Shown in pieces: positions 48,986 to 59,185 of a stretch of 64,000 nt of DNA (within the stretch, counting starts at the first letter, position 1; each line of letters starts with the position of its first letter). The stretch covers positions 124,001-188,000 of the forward strand of contig NZ_PJZF01000005.1 in NCBI RefSeq assembly GCF_002858675.1. The letters are read 5' to 3'. The translations under genes were made by a program, and so were the position numbers. Under the pieces are notes generated by a model. That model saw nothing but the letters and a program-made list of their open reading frames with translations, did not search any database and had not been told where the DNA came from. Source of the DNA: Chimaeribacter californicus. Its GTDB lineage: Bacteria; Pseudomonadota; Gammaproteobacteria; Enterobacterales; Enterobacteriaceae.

Positions 48986-49166
48986 AAAATCATCTCGCTA
49001 TTAATTGTTAAGTGCTGTTCGGCATAAATGGCGGCATTCCTTGTAGGCGCCCCGTAAGCACGCTCACGGGGTTAACTATAACTTAATTTAGTATAAAGTA
49101 GCGATTTAATTCGTGATCTGAATTTTATATTGACGGGAATTATATAACGATTCTTTTTATTGATAT

Positions 49167-49838
49167 TTAAAGATAATTTTGCGCATCCCAAGGCTGTTGT
49201 TCAAGCGTGCTAAAACCGGTGAGTGTCGCAAACGTTTTTAATAACACGGGTTGGACATCCGCGACTGAGACCCCCGGGCAGAGGGTACTGAGCTGGGTCA
49301 TCTGCATACCGGCGTAACCGCACGGGTTAATCCGCAGGAAGGGGGCAAGATCCATAGCAATATTTAATGCCAGCCCATGAAAAGAGCACCCTTTACGGAT
49401 ACGCAGGCCCAGCGAACAGATTTTTTGTTCACCGACATACACACCGGGCGCATCCGGTCGGGCATGGGCCGCAACACCGAAGTGCGCCAGCGTCTGCACG
49501 ACGGTCTCTTCAATAGCGGTGACCAGTTGCCGCACGCCCATTTTGTTGCGTTTGATGTCCAGCAGGACATACATCACCTGTTGGCCCGGCCCGTGGTAAG
49601 TCACCTGGCCTCCGCGATCGCTCTGGATAACCGGAATATCACCCGGCATCAGCACATGTTCCGCTTTACCGGCCTGCCCCTGAGTAAAGACTGGGTGATG
49701 TTCCACCAGCCAGACTTCATCTGCACTGTCGCCGGTACGGCGATCGGTAAAGGTATGCATGGCCCCGGAGACCAGCAGGTAGGGTTGCAGGCCAAGCTGC
49801 CGTACGATTAGGTTATTGTGTTGCAAATCAGTCATCAC
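49167..49838 (-). CDS. lipB: Octanoyl transferase LipB
   Basis: 223 aa (E. coli 213). Transfers octanoate from ACP to lipoyl domains. The catalytic Cys is in INPCGYAGM and the Lys in [21 protein letters not shown] and [15 protein letters not shown] shape the active site. A second Met one codon in is an alternative start. Confidence 0.96.
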   Translation of the reverse strand: MMTDLQHNNLIVRQLGLQPYLLVSGAMHTFTDRRTGDSADEVWLVEHHPVFTQGQAGKAEHVLMPGDIPVIQSDRGGQVTYHGPGQQVMYVLLDIKRNKMGVRQLVTAIEETVVQTLAHFGVAAHARPDAPGVYVGEQKICSLGLRIRKGCSFHGLALNIAMDLAPFLRINPCGYAGMQMTQLSTLCPGVSVADVQPVLLKTFATLTGFSTLEQQPWDAQNYL

Positions 49839-49918
49839 AAAGTAAAGAAATTATTGCAGTAGTATAACCAGCGGCCTGCGCACCTGCCAGCCATGCTGAT
49901 TCCCTTCTATGGCGGGTG

Positions 49919-50182
49919 TTACAACACCATCCGGACAATCTCAATATTGCCCAGCTCTTCATACAGCGTCTCTACCTGATCAATATGCGTCGCGGTAATA
50001 GTGATGGATACGGAGTGGTAGTTGCCTTTGCTGCTCGGTTTCACCTGCGGTGAATAGTCGCCCGGAGCGTGGCGTTGCACCACTTCAATCACCTGGTCAA
50101 CCAGCTCGGGCTGCGCCAGACCCATCACTTTGTAGGTGAATGAGCAGGGAAATTCGAGCAGTTCGTTCAGTTTGGTTTTCAT
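49919..50182 (-). CDS. ybeD: DUF493 family protein YbeD
   Basis: 87 aa, E. coli length. A ferredoxin-like ACT-type fold with conserved FTYKVMG and NYHSVSITI. Possibly regulatory for lipoate metabolism by position, not shown. Confidence 0.94.
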   Translation of the reverse strand: MKTKLNELLEFPCSFTYKVMGLAQPELVDQVIEVVQRHAPGDYSPQVKPSSKGNYHSVSITITATHIDQVETLYEELGNIEIVRMVL

Positions 50183-50218
50183 GTGTGCTCCAGAAAAAGC
50201 GGAAGGGAGTAGAAAGTA

Positions 50219-50242
50219 TAACTCCCGCCGCAGCGGGAGTTA
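50219..50242. terminator. Hairpin between dacA and ybeD
   Basis: Perfect 10-bp stem taactcccgc / gcgggagtta with a 4-nt loop, no long U-tract; likely ends dacA transcripts or attenuates entry into ybeD. Confidence 0.75.
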
Positions 50243-50286
50243 ATGAGTGATTATGATATGGGGGCAGAATGCCCGCTTGCAAGGCC

Positions 50287-51498
50287 TTAGCCGAACCAGT
50301 GATGGAACATCAGTTTGATGTAATCGATCAGGCGGCCGACAAACCCGCCTTCTTTCACTTCATTCAGCACCACCAGCGGGCGCTGGTCAATGGTTTTGCC
50401 GTCAAGCTGGAAATTGATGCTGCCGACGACCTGGTTTTTCGTCAACGGCGCATGGATTTCCGGCGTGGTCAGCACATAGCTGGCTTTCAGGTCTTTCATG
50501 CGGCCGCGTGGGATAGTCAGGAACACATCTTTATCCACGCCCAGCTCAACGCGGTCGGCATCACCAAACCATACCGGCTCAGAGGCAAACTCTTTGCCGG
50601 CTTTCAATGGTGATACCGTTTCGAAGAAGCGGAAGCCCCAGGTCAGCAATTTTTTGCTTTCGGTTTCACGGCCTTTATAAGTGTGGCCGCCGAGCACCGC
50701 AGAAATCAGGCGCATCTGGCCTTCGGTGGCTGACGCCACCAGGTTATAACCGGCGGCGTCAGTGTGGCCGGTTTTAATACCGTCCACATTCAGGCTGGTG
50801 TCCCACAGCAGGCCGTTACGGTTAACCTGACGGATCTTATTAAAAGTGAACTCTTTTTCGTGATAGGTGGCGTACTCGTCCGGCACGTCGCGGATCAGCG
50901 CCTGGCCAATCAGCGCCATGTCACGCGCGGAGCTGAACTGGCCGTCAGCGTCCAGGCCATGTACTGTCTTAAACTGGGTATTCTGCAGGCCGAGTGCCTT
51001 CACGTAGTTGTTCATCAGGCCGACAAACGCATCCTGGCTGCCGGCCACATAATCTGCCATCGCCACACAGGCATCATTGCCGGATTGCAGAATAATGCCG
51101 CGGTTCAGCTCAGAAACCGGCACGCGATCGCCCGGTTTCAGGAACATCAGGGAAGAGCCTTTGAACTCGGGGTTCCCGGTGGCCCAGGCATCTTTTCCGA
51201 TGGTGACCACATCGGTTGGCGTGATTTTGCCTGCCTTGATCGCCTGGCCGATGACGTAACTGGTCATCATTTTGGTCAGGCTGGCCGGGTTACGGCGGGC
51301 ATCGGCATTCATTTCTGCCAGCACTTTCCCGGAGTTGTAGTCGATCAGGACATAGGCTTCCGCATCAATCTGCGGCACACCAGGGATCATTGTTTTGAGA
51401 TTCACGTCATCAGCGTTAGCGACGGAGGTCACGCCAAGTGCCAGGACGGTGCCGAGAGTAATGCTCTTCAGTAAGCGCAAGGTAGTTACAGGTTTCAT
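50287..51498 (-). CDS. dacA: D-alanyl-D-alanine carboxypeptidase PBP5 (DacA)
   Basis: 403 aa, E. coli length. Signal peptide (residues 1-29), catalytic SLTK at 73-76, SGN (near 139) and KTG (near 242), then an amphipathic C-terminal anchor. Trims pentapeptides in the periplasm and helps keep rod shape. Third in the mrdA-mrdB-rlpA-dacA cluster. Confidence 0.97.
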   Translation of the reverse strand: MKPVTTLRLLKSITLGTVLALGVTSVANADDVNLKTMIPGVPQIDAEAYVLIDYNSGKVLAEMNADARRNPASLTKMMTSYVIGQAIKAGKITPTDVVTIGKDAWATGNPEFKGSSLMFLKPGDRVPVSELNRGIILQSGNDACVAMADYVAGSQDAFVGLMNNYVKALGLQNTQFKTVHGLDADGQFSSARDMALIGQALIRDVPDEYATYHEKEFTFNKIRQVNRNGLLWDTSLNVDGIKTGHTDAAGYNLVASATEGQMRLISAVLGGHTYKGRETESKKLLTWGFRFFETVSPLKAGKEFASEPVWFGDADRVELGVDKDVFLTIPRGRMKDLKASYVLTTPEIHAPLTKNQVVGSINFQLDGKTIDQRPLVVLNEVKEGGFVGRLIDYIKLMFHHWFG

Positions 51499-51672
51499 GA
51501 TCGGGACTACAACATCCGTGAAAGTAAGTTAAAAAACGTGCCACACTATAGCAGATGCAAGATCGCCCGGCATCAGCCAATCAAGAGGGTAACCGGCGTT
51601 TACATAGATTTACCTTATAAATAAAGGCATAGTTATCTGTTGCAAACGCCGGTTTACCGGCCTGGAAAGATA

Positions 51673-52767
51673 TTACTCTCCGGCGGGCAGGGCAGTAATA
51701 AAGGATTGCTGCTGGGCTTCGCTCATCAGGCGTTGCTGAATGGCTCCTGCCTGCTGGCGGCTGCTGAAGGGGCCAAGCTGAACCCGGTACACGCCGCTGG
51801 CGGCATTGACCTGACCCGGCACGCCGAAGCGCTGGCTCAGGCTCTGCTGGAAACTCTGCGCCCGGGCAGCATCACGTAACGCACCGACCTGGACCATATA
51901 ACCGCCCTGAGTAGCCGGTGTACGGGTCGGGGCCGATGCAGCTGCCGCCGGTGCGCTGACCGCGGCCACGGCCGGGATGGCCGGTTCATCACTTTCCAGA
52001 ATACCTTGCGGGACCGGTGCCGGCGCATTCAGGAACCCGCCACGGGCATTACCCGGGGAGCTGGTGCCCTCAGCCATGCTGCCGTCACTGAGTGCGCTGT
52101 TATCAATGGCACGTACCGGTGCGCTGACCGGAGCGCTTGCGCCTTGTACCGGTGTGCCGAGGCCGCTGGTACCGAGGTCAGGGCGCGTCGGCAGGGCATA
52201 ACTCTGTTTGGCAATAGTCGTGCCGATGGTACCCGGCCCGGAAAGGGTGCCGTCCTGCGCAACGTTGATGAAGTCCACTTTTACTTTGGTATTGTTGGAA
52301 ATATTCAGGCGTTCAGCCGCCGCCGTGGAAAGATCAATAATCCGCCCCGGCTGGAAGGGGCCGCGATCGTTGATGCGGACCACGATACGCCGCCCGTTAC
52401 TGAGGTTGGTCACCCGCACATAACTGGGGATCGGCAGGGTGGGGTGGGCCGCGCTCAGCGCATTAGGGTCAAAGGCTTCGCCTATTGCGGTGGTATTGGT
52501 GTTCGCCTCAGCGCCGTACGAACTGGCCAGCCCGGTCTGGCTGAAGTTTTCCGGATTGCGCTCAATGGCGTAGGTTTTGCCATTAACGCTGTAATCCTGG
52601 TTCGCCGTGGCGCTGTAAGGTTCATAGTGCGGCTCGGCGCCACTAATCTCCTCGACCGGGCCGGCGTAGGCCGGCTGCTGCTGCGGAGCCTGCTGTTGGG
52701 GTGCTTCTGTTGTACAGGCGCTTAACAGCGCCCCCATGATGCCAACCCACAGCCACTGTTTACGCAT
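51673..52767 (-). CDS. rlpA: Rare lipoprotein A RlpA (septal lytic transglycosylase)
   Basis: 364 aa. Lipobox LSAC with Cys18, a double-psi beta-barrel near residues 80-175 (SSYGAEANTNTTAIGE, RIVVRINDRGPF with the catalytic Asp) and a C-terminal SPOR domain (YMVQVGALRD...) for denuded glycan, linked by a long Pro/Ala/Ser spacer. Outer-membrane lipoprotein at the division site. Confidence 0.94.
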   Translation of the reverse strand: MRKQWLWVGIMGALLSACTTEAPQQQAPQQQPAYAGPVEEISGAEPHYEPYSATANQDYSVNGKTYAIERNPENFSQTGLASSYGAEANTNTTAIGEAFDPNALSAAHPTLPIPSYVRVTNLSNGRRIVVRINDRGPFQPGRIIDLSTAAAERLNISNNTKVKVDFINVAQDGTLSGPGTIGTTIAKQSYALPTRPDLGTSGLGTPVQGASAPVSAPVRAIDNSALSDGSMAEGTSSPGNARGGFLNAPAPVPQGILESDEPAIPAVAAVSAPAAAASAPTRTPATQGGYMVQVGALRDAARAQSFQQSLSQRFGVPGQVNAASGVYRVQLGPFSSRQQAGAIQQRLMSEAQQQSFITALPAGE

Positions 52768-52777
52768 TGCTCACCTC

Positions 52778-53890
52778 TTATAAATTTTTAGACAACATTT
52801 TGCGATGAGTATGTATCGACATCACGATACCAAACCCGGCCATCAGAACGATTAACGCCGACCCGCCATAGCTGACCAGCGGCAGCGGCACGCCGACCAC
52901 CGGCAGAATACCACTCACCATGCCGATATTAACGAACACATAGACAAACAAAATCAGCATCAACCCGCCCGCCATAACCCGGCCAAACGTGGTCTGTGCT
53001 TTGGCGGCAATCACCAGACCGCGCATGATAAGGCAGAGGTAGAGCGCCAGCAGAATCAGCACGCCCACCAGCCCGAGCTCCTCTGCCAGGACGGCAAAAA
53101 TAAAGTCGGTATGGCGTTCCGGCAGAAATTCCAGCTGTGACTGGGTGCCGTGCAGCCACCCTTTCCCTGACAACCCACCGGAGCCAATGGCAATTTTTGA
53201 CTGGATGATGTGATACCCGGCCCCAAGCGGATCGGATTCCGGGTCAAGCAGCATCATGACACGATCGCGCTGGTAGTCATGCATCAGGAAGAACCAGAGC
53301 ACCGGGATAAAGGCCGCAACCAGCAGGGCCGCCACGCCAATCAGTTTCCAGCTCATGCCGGACAGAAACAGCACAAACAGCCCGGACGCAGCAATCAGAA
53401 TAGAAGTACCGAGATCGGGTTGAGCGGCGACCAGCAGCGTCGGCAGGAAAATCAGCACCAGCGCAATGCCGGTATTTTTGAGCGAAGGCGGGCAGACGTC
53501 ACGGTTAATGAAGCGGGCCACCATCAGCGGCACCGCAATTTTAGCAATTTCAGAGGGCTGGAAACGTACCACGCCTAAATCCAGCCAGCGCTGCGCGCCC
53601 TTACTGATCTGGCCGAACGCATCCACCATGACCAGCAGGATCACACAGATGAAATAGAGATAGGGCGCCCAGCTCTCGTAGACCCGCGGCGGAATCTGCG
53701 CCATCACCAGCATAATGATCAGGCCCATCGCGATCTGGCCGATTTTACGCTCCATCATGCCCATGTCCTGACCGCTGGCGCTCCAGATAACGAACGCGCT
53801 ATAAGCCAGCAACGCCATGATTACCAGCAATAGCGGCATATCGATGTGGAGCTTTGCCCACCAGGAGCCTTTTTGTTGGCCTTCAGTCAT
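52778..53890 (-). CDS. mrdB: Rod shape-determining SEDS glycosyltransferase RodA (MrdB)
   Basis: 370 aa, E. coli length, ten helices. SEDS peptidoglycan polymerase acting with PBP2 in elongation. Conserved [10 protein letters not shown] and [15 protein letters not shown] near residue 330. 8 bp from mrdA. Confidence 0.97.
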   Translation of the reverse strand: MTEGQQKGSWWAKLHIDMPLLLVIMALLAYSAFVIWSASGQDMGMMERKIGQIAMGLIIMLVMAQIPPRVYESWAPYLYFICVILLVMVDAFGQISKGAQRWLDLGVVRFQPSEIAKIAVPLMVARFINRDVCPPSLKNTGIALVLIFLPTLLVAAQPDLGTSILIAASGLFVLFLSGMSWKLIGVAALLVAAFIPVLWFFLMHDYQRDRVMMLLDPESDPLGAGYHIIQSKIAIGSGGLSGKGWLHGTQSQLEFLPERHTDFIFAVLAEELGLVGVLILLALYLCLIMRGLVIAAKAQTTFGRVMAGGLMLILFVYVFVNIGMVSGILPVVGVPLPLVSYGGSALIVLMAGFGIVMSIHTHRKMLSKNL

Positions 53891-53898
53891 GATTTACC

Positions 53899-55803
53899 TT
53901 ATTCACCTTCTGTACCGGGCGGCAGGGGGGCGGCCACCGGCAACTCTGTATTGTTGTCACCCAGCAGGATGTGGTCGAGGATCTGGCGGGTAATGGTGCC
54001 CACCGCCGGCCCGGCTCCGCCGTTCTCCAGGATCACGATCACTGCCACCGTGGGTTTGTCATACGGGGCAAACGCGGTCATCAGCTTATGATCGCGCAGC
54101 CGTTCGGCAATTTTATGGGCGTTGTACGTCTCGTTTTCACGCAGGCCAAAGACCTGGGCCGTACCGGATTTGGCCGCCGCCCGGTAGGGGGCATCGGCAA
54201 AGCTTTTACGCGCCGTGCCGTTTGGCCGGTTAGCCACGCCATACATCCCGTCTTTGGCAATTTCCCAATAGCCGGAGTGAATATCACCGATATGGCCATT
54301 CTCTTCCTGTACATACGGTACCTGCTTGCCCTCCACCTGGGTGCTTTGCAGCAGGTGCGGGGTTTTGATGGTGCCGTCATTAATCAGGATCATCATTGCT
54401 TTGATCATCTGAACCGGGGTGGCGGTCCAGTAACCCTGGCCGATGCCGACCGGAATGGTATCGCCCTGATACCAGGGTTTTTTAAAGCGTTTGAACTTCC
54501 ATTCGCGGCTCGGCATGTTGCCTGCCCGCTCTTCAGAAAGGTCAATGCCGCTGTAGTGACCATAGCCAAATTTGCTCATCCACTCAGAGAGGCGATCAAT
54601 GCCCATATCATAGGCAACCTGATAGAAGAAGGTGTCGGCGGACTCTTCCAGCGAGCGGGTCACATTCAGGCGGCCGTGGCCCCATTTTTTCCAGTCGCGG
54701 AAACGTTTTTCTGAGCCGGGAAGCTGCCACCAGCCGGGGTCAAACAAGCTGGTATTGCGGGTAATGACCCCAGCCGTCAGGGCCGATACGGCAATATAGG
54801 GTTTGACGGTGGAGGCCGGAGGGTAAACGCCCTGGGTCGCACGGTTAATCAGCGGTTTGTTCGGGTCTTCCAGTAAGCCTTTGTAGTCTTTGCTGGAGAT
54901 GCCATCCACAAACAGGTTGGGATCGTAACTCGGATTAGAGACCAGCGCCCGGATGCCGCCGTCACGCGGGTCGGTGACCACCACCGCGGCGCGGCTGCCG
55001 GCCAGCAGCTTCTCAATATAAATCTGCAGGTTCAGATCCAGCGTCAGGTAAATATCTTTACCGGCCTGGGGCGCCTGCTCGTGCAACTGGCGGATGACCC
55101 GTCCACGGTTGTTGACTTCGACCTCTTCATAGCCGGTTTTGCCGTGCAGCACATCTTCGTAATAGCGTTCAATGCCGAGTTTGCCGATATCATGCGTCGC
55201 TGCATAATTGGGTAAAATGCCGGCTTTATCGAGCCGTTCAACGTCGCGATCGTTGATTTTAGATACATAGCCAATGACATGAGTCAGGGCTGAATTGTAG
55301 GGGTAGTAACGGCGCTGATAGCCTTTGACTTCCACACCGGGAAAACGGAACTGGTTAACGGCAAAGCGCGCCACCTGCACCTCGGTCAGGGCCGGTTTAA
55401 CGGCGATGGAAGTGAAGCGGCGTGAGCGTTTGCGTTCTTTCTGGAAGTTCGCAATATCATCATCCGTCAGGTCAACCACCGGGCGCAGCTGCGTCAGCAC
55501 TGCCTGCAGGTCATCCACTTTTTCCGGCACCAGTTCCAGTTGGTAGATGGTGCGGTTAAGTGCCAGCGGCGTGCCGTTCCGGTCATAGATAATGCCGCGG
55601 CTGGGCGCAATCGGCACCAGCTTGATACGGTTTTCATTGGATCGGGTACGGTAATCTTCAAACCGCATGATTTGCAGATTATAGAGGTTGGCGACCAGAA
55701 CGCCGCTGAGGAGCAGAATGCCTGCGAATGCCACCAATGCGCGGCGCACAAACAGGGCTGATTCAGCCGAATAGTCGCGAAAAGGGTTACGGTCTATTTT
55801 CAT
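53899..55803 (-). CDS. mrdA: Penicillin-binding protein 2 (MrdA)
   Basis: 634 aa. Elongation transpeptidase. N-terminal membrane anchor (residues 22-44), dimerisation domain, and transpeptidase with STVK (catalytic Ser near residue 330), SADTFF and KSGTAQ. Forms the elongasome with RodA, encoded next. Confidence 0.97.
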   Translation of the reverse strand: MKIDRNPFRDYSAESALFVRRALVAFAGILLLSGVLVANLYNLQIMRFEDYRTRSNENRIKLVPIAPSRGIIYDRNGTPLALNRTIYQLELVPEKVDDLQAVLTQLRPVVDLTDDDIANFQKERKRSRRFTSIAVKPALTEVQVARFAVNQFRFPGVEVKGYQRRYYPYNSALTHVIGYVSKINDRDVERLDKAGILPNYAATHDIGKLGIERYYEDVLHGKTGYEEVEVNNRGRVIRQLHEQAPQAGKDIYLTLDLNLQIYIEKLLAGSRAAVVVTDPRDGGIRALVSNPSYDPNLFVDGISSKDYKGLLEDPNKPLINRATQGVYPPASTVKPYIAVSALTAGVITRNTSLFDPGWWQLPGSEKRFRDWKKWGHGRLNVTRSLEESADTFFYQVAYDMGIDRLSEWMSKFGYGHYSGIDLSEERAGNMPSREWKFKRFKKPWYQGDTIPVGIGQGYWTATPVQMIKAMMILINDGTIKTPHLLQSTQVEGKQVPYVQEENGHIGDIHSGYWEIAKDGMYGVANRPNGTARKSFADAPYRAAAKSGTAQVFGLRENETYNAHKIAERLRDHKLMTAFAPYDKPTVAVIVILENGGAGPAVGTITRQILDHILLGDNNTELPVAAPLPPGTEGE

Positions 55804-55844
55804 CCCACTACTTATGGTTCATTCTGCTGACATTCACCGACCGT

Positions 55845-56315
55845 TTACTCGCGGTGGTAAGGATGATTGGTGGTAATGCTCCAGGCACGATAGAGGCTTT
55901 CGGCAACCAGCACCCTGACCAGCGGGTGCGGCAATGTCAGCGGTGAGAGCGACCAGCTCTGTTCCGCCGCCGCCTTACAGGCGGGTGCCAACCCCTCCGG
56001 GCCACCAATCAGCAGGCTGACATCGCGGCCATCCTGCTTCCAGCGCTCCAGCTGTTGCGCCAGGTGCGGCGTTTCCCACGGAGTGCCGGGGATATCCAGC
56101 GTCACCACGCGGTTACCCTTGCCGACAGCGGCCAGCATCAGTTCGCCCTCTTTTTCCAGAATGCGTTTGATGTCAGCATTTTTCCCGCGTTTTCCCGCCG
56201 GGATCTCTACCAGTTCAAACGGCATATCTTTTGGAAAACGGCGCAGGTAATCCATGAATCCCGTCTGCACCCAGTCCGGCATTTTTGTGCCGACCGCCAC
56301 CAGTTGCAGCTTCAC
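55845..56315 (-). CDS. rlmH: 23S rRNA pseudouridine-1915 N3-methyltransferase RlmH
   Basis: 156 aa. SPOUT methyltransferase acting on assembled ribosomes. The knot motif is in [13 protein letters not shown], with the C-terminal [13 protein letters not shown]. 41 bp upstream of mrdA; 3 bp from rsfS. Confidence 0.96.
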   Translation of the reverse strand: MKLQLVAVGTKMPDWVQTGFMDYLRRFPKDMPFELVEIPAGKRGKNADIKRILEKEGELMLAAVGKGNRVVTLDIPGTPWETPHLAQQLERWKQDGRDVSLLIGGPEGLAPACKAAAEQSWSLSPLTLPHPLVRVLVAESLYRAWSITTNHPYHRE

Positions 56316-56318
56316 CGC

Positions 56319-56636
56319 TTAACTCCAGAGCTTTTCGAGTTCGTAGAGCGCGCGGCTCTCTTCCTGCATGACGTGAACAATCACCTCGCCCAGGTCAACC
56401 ACGACCCAGTCGGCATCGTTAACGCCTTTCACGCCCAGGGTGTGCAGGCCAATGGCCTTGACTTCTTCTACCACGTGGCCGGCAATCGACATTACATGGC
56501 GGCTTGAGGTACCGGTACAGATGATCATGCAGTCAGTGATGCTGGACTTGCCGGTCACATCCAGGGCAATGATGTCCTGACCTTTCAAATCATCAATTTT
56601 ATCAATAACAAATTCTTGGAGCGCTTTACCTTGCAA
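56319..56636 (-). CDS. rsfS: Ribosome silencing factor RsfS (TTG start)
   Basis: 105 aa if it starts with TTG at 56636, which gives MQGKALQEF and the exact E. coli length, with GAGGGGG just upstream. The frame also continues to an ATG at 56705, but those residues are not conserved. It binds L14 and blocks subunit joining during starvation. Confidence 0.9.
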   Translation of the reverse strand: MQGKALQEFVIDKIDDLKGQDIIALDVTGKSSITDCMIICTGTSSRHVMSIAGHVVEEVKAIGLHTLGVKGVNDADWVVVDLGEVIVHVMQEESRALYELEKLWS

Positions 56637-56846
56637 AGGTTCCCCCTCGGGTATGGTTGGTTTGGGACAGGGTTCACATCGTGGCAGCCTGAAGGCCGCG
56701 ATCAACAGTTTTCCCCCATGCCGTAACAGTTTTCTGGCTGGGTGTCAGTTAGCGAAAAAATATTTCTGGAATCAACAGCTTGATTAAAAAGACATGTTGG
56801 CTGAGCGGACACCCGAAATTAAGCGGCGCAGTATACCATGGGTGTT

Positions 56847-57518
56847 CTACTCGCGATATAAACCCTGTGAATCGATATAATTTTGTACCGCCACCGGCAA
56901 CAGGTGATCGCAATCCTGCCCGGCATGCCGGCGTTTGCGGATTTCTGTGGCAGACACATTGACCAGCGGCGTATCCGCCATATAGATAAAGCCCGCCGCT
57001 TTTTCGCTCAGCCGCCCGGCGCAGGTCACGGCATGTTCTTCAAACCAGGCCTGCAGTTGCGGGGTATCCAGTTGCCGGCGATAACCGGGGCGGGCGCAGA
57101 CCAACAGGTGACACACCGACAGCAGCGACTCCCAGCGGTGCCACTTATAAAGATTAAGTAATGAATCCTGCCCAATGATAAACGCCAATGATGCTTTTGC
57201 GCCACGTTCTTTACGCAACGTTTCAAGTGTCTCAATGGTGTAGGAGGGGGTTTCCCGCTGGAGTTCCCGGTCATCTACTCTGAAAAGCGGGTTGCCCGCA
57301 ATCGCCAGCTTCACCATCGCCAGCCGCTGTTGCGCCGTGGCCTCCGGCTGGGGGCGGTGGGGCGGCACATTATTGGGCAGCAGCGTCACGGTGTTCAGCC
57401 CCACCTGTTGCGCCAGGGCCTCCACCGGTTTCAGGTGCCCATAGTGCACAGGATCAAAGGTGCCGCCAAAAAAAGCATCGACAGTAGCAAGGTGACGCGC
57501 AGTGAGTGTGTCCGGCAT
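56847..57518 (-). CDS. nadD: Nicotinate-nucleotide adenylyltransferase NadD
   Basis: 223 aa. Makes NaAD from nicotinate mononucleotide and ATP. Phosphate motif [12 protein letters not shown] and the [13 protein letters not shown] [10 protein letters not shown]. The N-terminus has some extra residues against the 213-aa E. coli form. 210 bp separate it from rsfS; E. coli has cobC there. Confidence 0.95.
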   Translation of the reverse strand: MPDTLTARHLATVDAFFGGTFDPVHYGHLKPVEALAQQVGLNTVTLLPNNVPPHRPQPEATAQQRLAMVKLAIAGNPLFRVDDRELQRETPSYTIETLETLRKERGAKASLAFIIGQDSLLNLYKWHRWESLLSVCHLLVCARPGYRRQLDTPQLQAWFEEHAVTCAGRLSEKAAGFIYMADTPLVNVSATEIRKRRHAGQDCDHLLPVAVQNYIDSQGLYRE

Positions 57519-57546
57519 GGGAACCCGTCTCCAGGCGAAAGGTTAA

Positions 57547-58572
57547 TCAATAAAAGATAGCAGGCAGGGCTTTACCGCACAGTAGCAGCGACAGGCTCTC
57601 CAGTTCCGGCCATACCGACTGACCATAGTCCTGCTTAAGCGCGAGCTCAGTGCGTGTCAACAGTTGAACCGCCTGATGAAGCTGGGGCAGAGAGAGGCGT
57701 TGCAGGGCCTGAGTCAGCAGAGGGCGGCGGTTCTGCCAGACTTTATGCTGGTCAAACAGCGCACGCAGTGAGTGTGAGGTCCCGGCCCGTTTCAGGGTCA
57801 GCAGCAGCAACAATTCCCGTTGCACCGTCCGTAACAGGATCACCGGTTCGCTCTCTTCCAGCTGCAGCTGGTGCAAAATATGCAGCGCACGTTTGCTTTT
57901 GCCTGCCAGCAGCGCATCCAGCCAGTGGTAGGGCGTAAAGTGGGCGGCATCATTAACGGCCTGTTCCACCCGCGGCAGCGTCAGTTTCCCGTCCGGAAAC
58001 AGCAGGGAAAGCCGTTCAAGTGCCTGCGACAGGGCCAGCAAGTTACCTTCATAGCAGTAGCAGAGCAGCTGATTGGCCGGTTCATCCAGCGTCAGTTTCA
58101 GGTAGGCTGCGCGCTGTGCCACCCAGCGGGGCAAGTGTGCCTGCTCAGGGGTCTGGCAGGTGACCCAGACGCCTTCCTTACTCAGTGCCTTAAACCAGGC
58201 GGCGTTTTCCTGCCCCTTGGTCAGGCGCTGGGCGCGCAGGATCAGTAAAATATCCGGATGCAGCAGACCGGTCAGTTTGAGCAATTGCTCGCTGATGGCG
58301 GCATTCGGGCCGTTATCCGGCAGGATCAGCATCAGCGTCTGGCGGCTGGCAAACAGACTTAATGCCTGACACACACTGAAGATGGCCTCCCAGTCAGTAT
58401 GATTATCCAGCGTAAAGCTATAGTGCTCGCTGAAGCCCGCCTGCTGGGCAGCTGCACGGATATGATCCTGACTCTCCTGGAGCAGCAGAGGGTCATTGCC
58501 GGCTAATAAATAACAAGCGCGCAGCCCCTCACGGAGCTGCGCGGCAAGTTGTTCAGGATAAAGCCGGATCAT
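57547..58572 (-). CDS. holA: DNA polymerase III subunit delta HolA
   Basis: 341 aa (E. coli 343). Wrench of the clamp loader, opens the beta clamp. Begins [13 protein letters not shown] and has the conserved [15 protein letters not shown]+-like but without a functional Walker A. Its ATG overlaps the lptE stop by 4 bp. Confidence 0.96.
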   Translation of the reverse strand: MIRLYPEQLAAQLREGLRACYLLAGNDPLLLQESQDHIRAAAQQAGFSEHYSFTLDNHTDWEAIFSVCQALSLFASRQTLMLILPDNGPNAAISEQLLKLTGLLHPDILLILRAQRLTKGQENAAWFKALSKEGVWVTCQTPEQAHLPRWVAQRAAYLKLTLDEPANQLLCYCYEGNLLALSQALERLSLLFPDGKLTLPRVEQAVNDAAHFTPYHWLDALLAGKSKRALHILHQLQLEESEPVILLRTVQRELLLLLTLKRAGTSHSLRALFDQHKVWQNRRPLLTQALQRLSLPQLHQAVQLLTRTELALKQDYGQSVWPELESLSLLLCGKALPAIFY

Positions 58573-59171
58573 TGTGCGTTGACGCTGGCCGGCAGGGCAG
58601 TGCCGGTGGTGGCCGGCGGCGGGGTGCTTTCCGCGCCGTCATCACTCAGGCTGACCTGCGGCTTCTTGCTTTCTTCAGAGGCATGAACCGCTAGCAGCTT
58701 GCGTACCAGCTGTTGTGCAGCCTGCTCACGCATCTCCTGCACAATAATGTCCTGCTCAGCATCTTTGGCCAGCGCCGTCAGCGGGTTGTCAAAGAAGGAG
58801 CGGAACACTTTGGCCTGCACCGGGTAAAGGTCGTGACCCGGCAGCAGCACCTGGGCATTCACCACCATCACCAGCTGATACTCCGCAGTTTTACCGTCCT
58901 GGAAGATTGAAACGGTATCCTGCCCCTGGGTTGCACTGACGATGCGCAGTGACGGCAGATCCTTACGGGCTGACTTCTCTACAACGCTCACATTGTTCAG
59001 GCGTAACTGCTGCCGAACTGCCCGCGTCAGCGGGCCGTAAGGATCGTAGCTGTCCAGCATCATGGTTTTCAGTTCTTCCGGCACCTGGGTGGTGCCGCGA
59101 AGGTGAAAGCCGCATCCCGAGGTCACCATCACGGCGACCCCCAGCAGCAGCATCATCAAACGATGTCGCAC
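58569..59171 (-). CDS. lptE: LPS-assembly lipoprotein LptE (GTG start)
   Basis: 200 aa from the GTG at 59171, which has AGGAGG 5 nt upstream; a TTG 6 codons further has none. Lipobox TSGC with Cys20. Plugs LptD in the outer membrane to insert LPS; the [16 protein letters not shown] motif matches E. coli. 14 bp from leuS. Confidence 0.94.
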   Translation of the reverse strand: MRHRLMMLLLGVAVMVTSGCGFHLRGTTQVPEELKTMMLDSYDPYGPLTRAVRQQLRLNNVSVVEKSARKDLPSLRIVSATQGQDTVSIFQDGKTAEYQLVMVVNAQVLLPGHDLYPVQAKVFRSFFDNPLTALAKDAEQDIIVQEMREQAAQQLVRKLLAVHASEESKKPQVSLSDDGAESTPPPATTGTALPASVNAQ

Positions 59172-59185
59172 AACGCCTCCTTGTC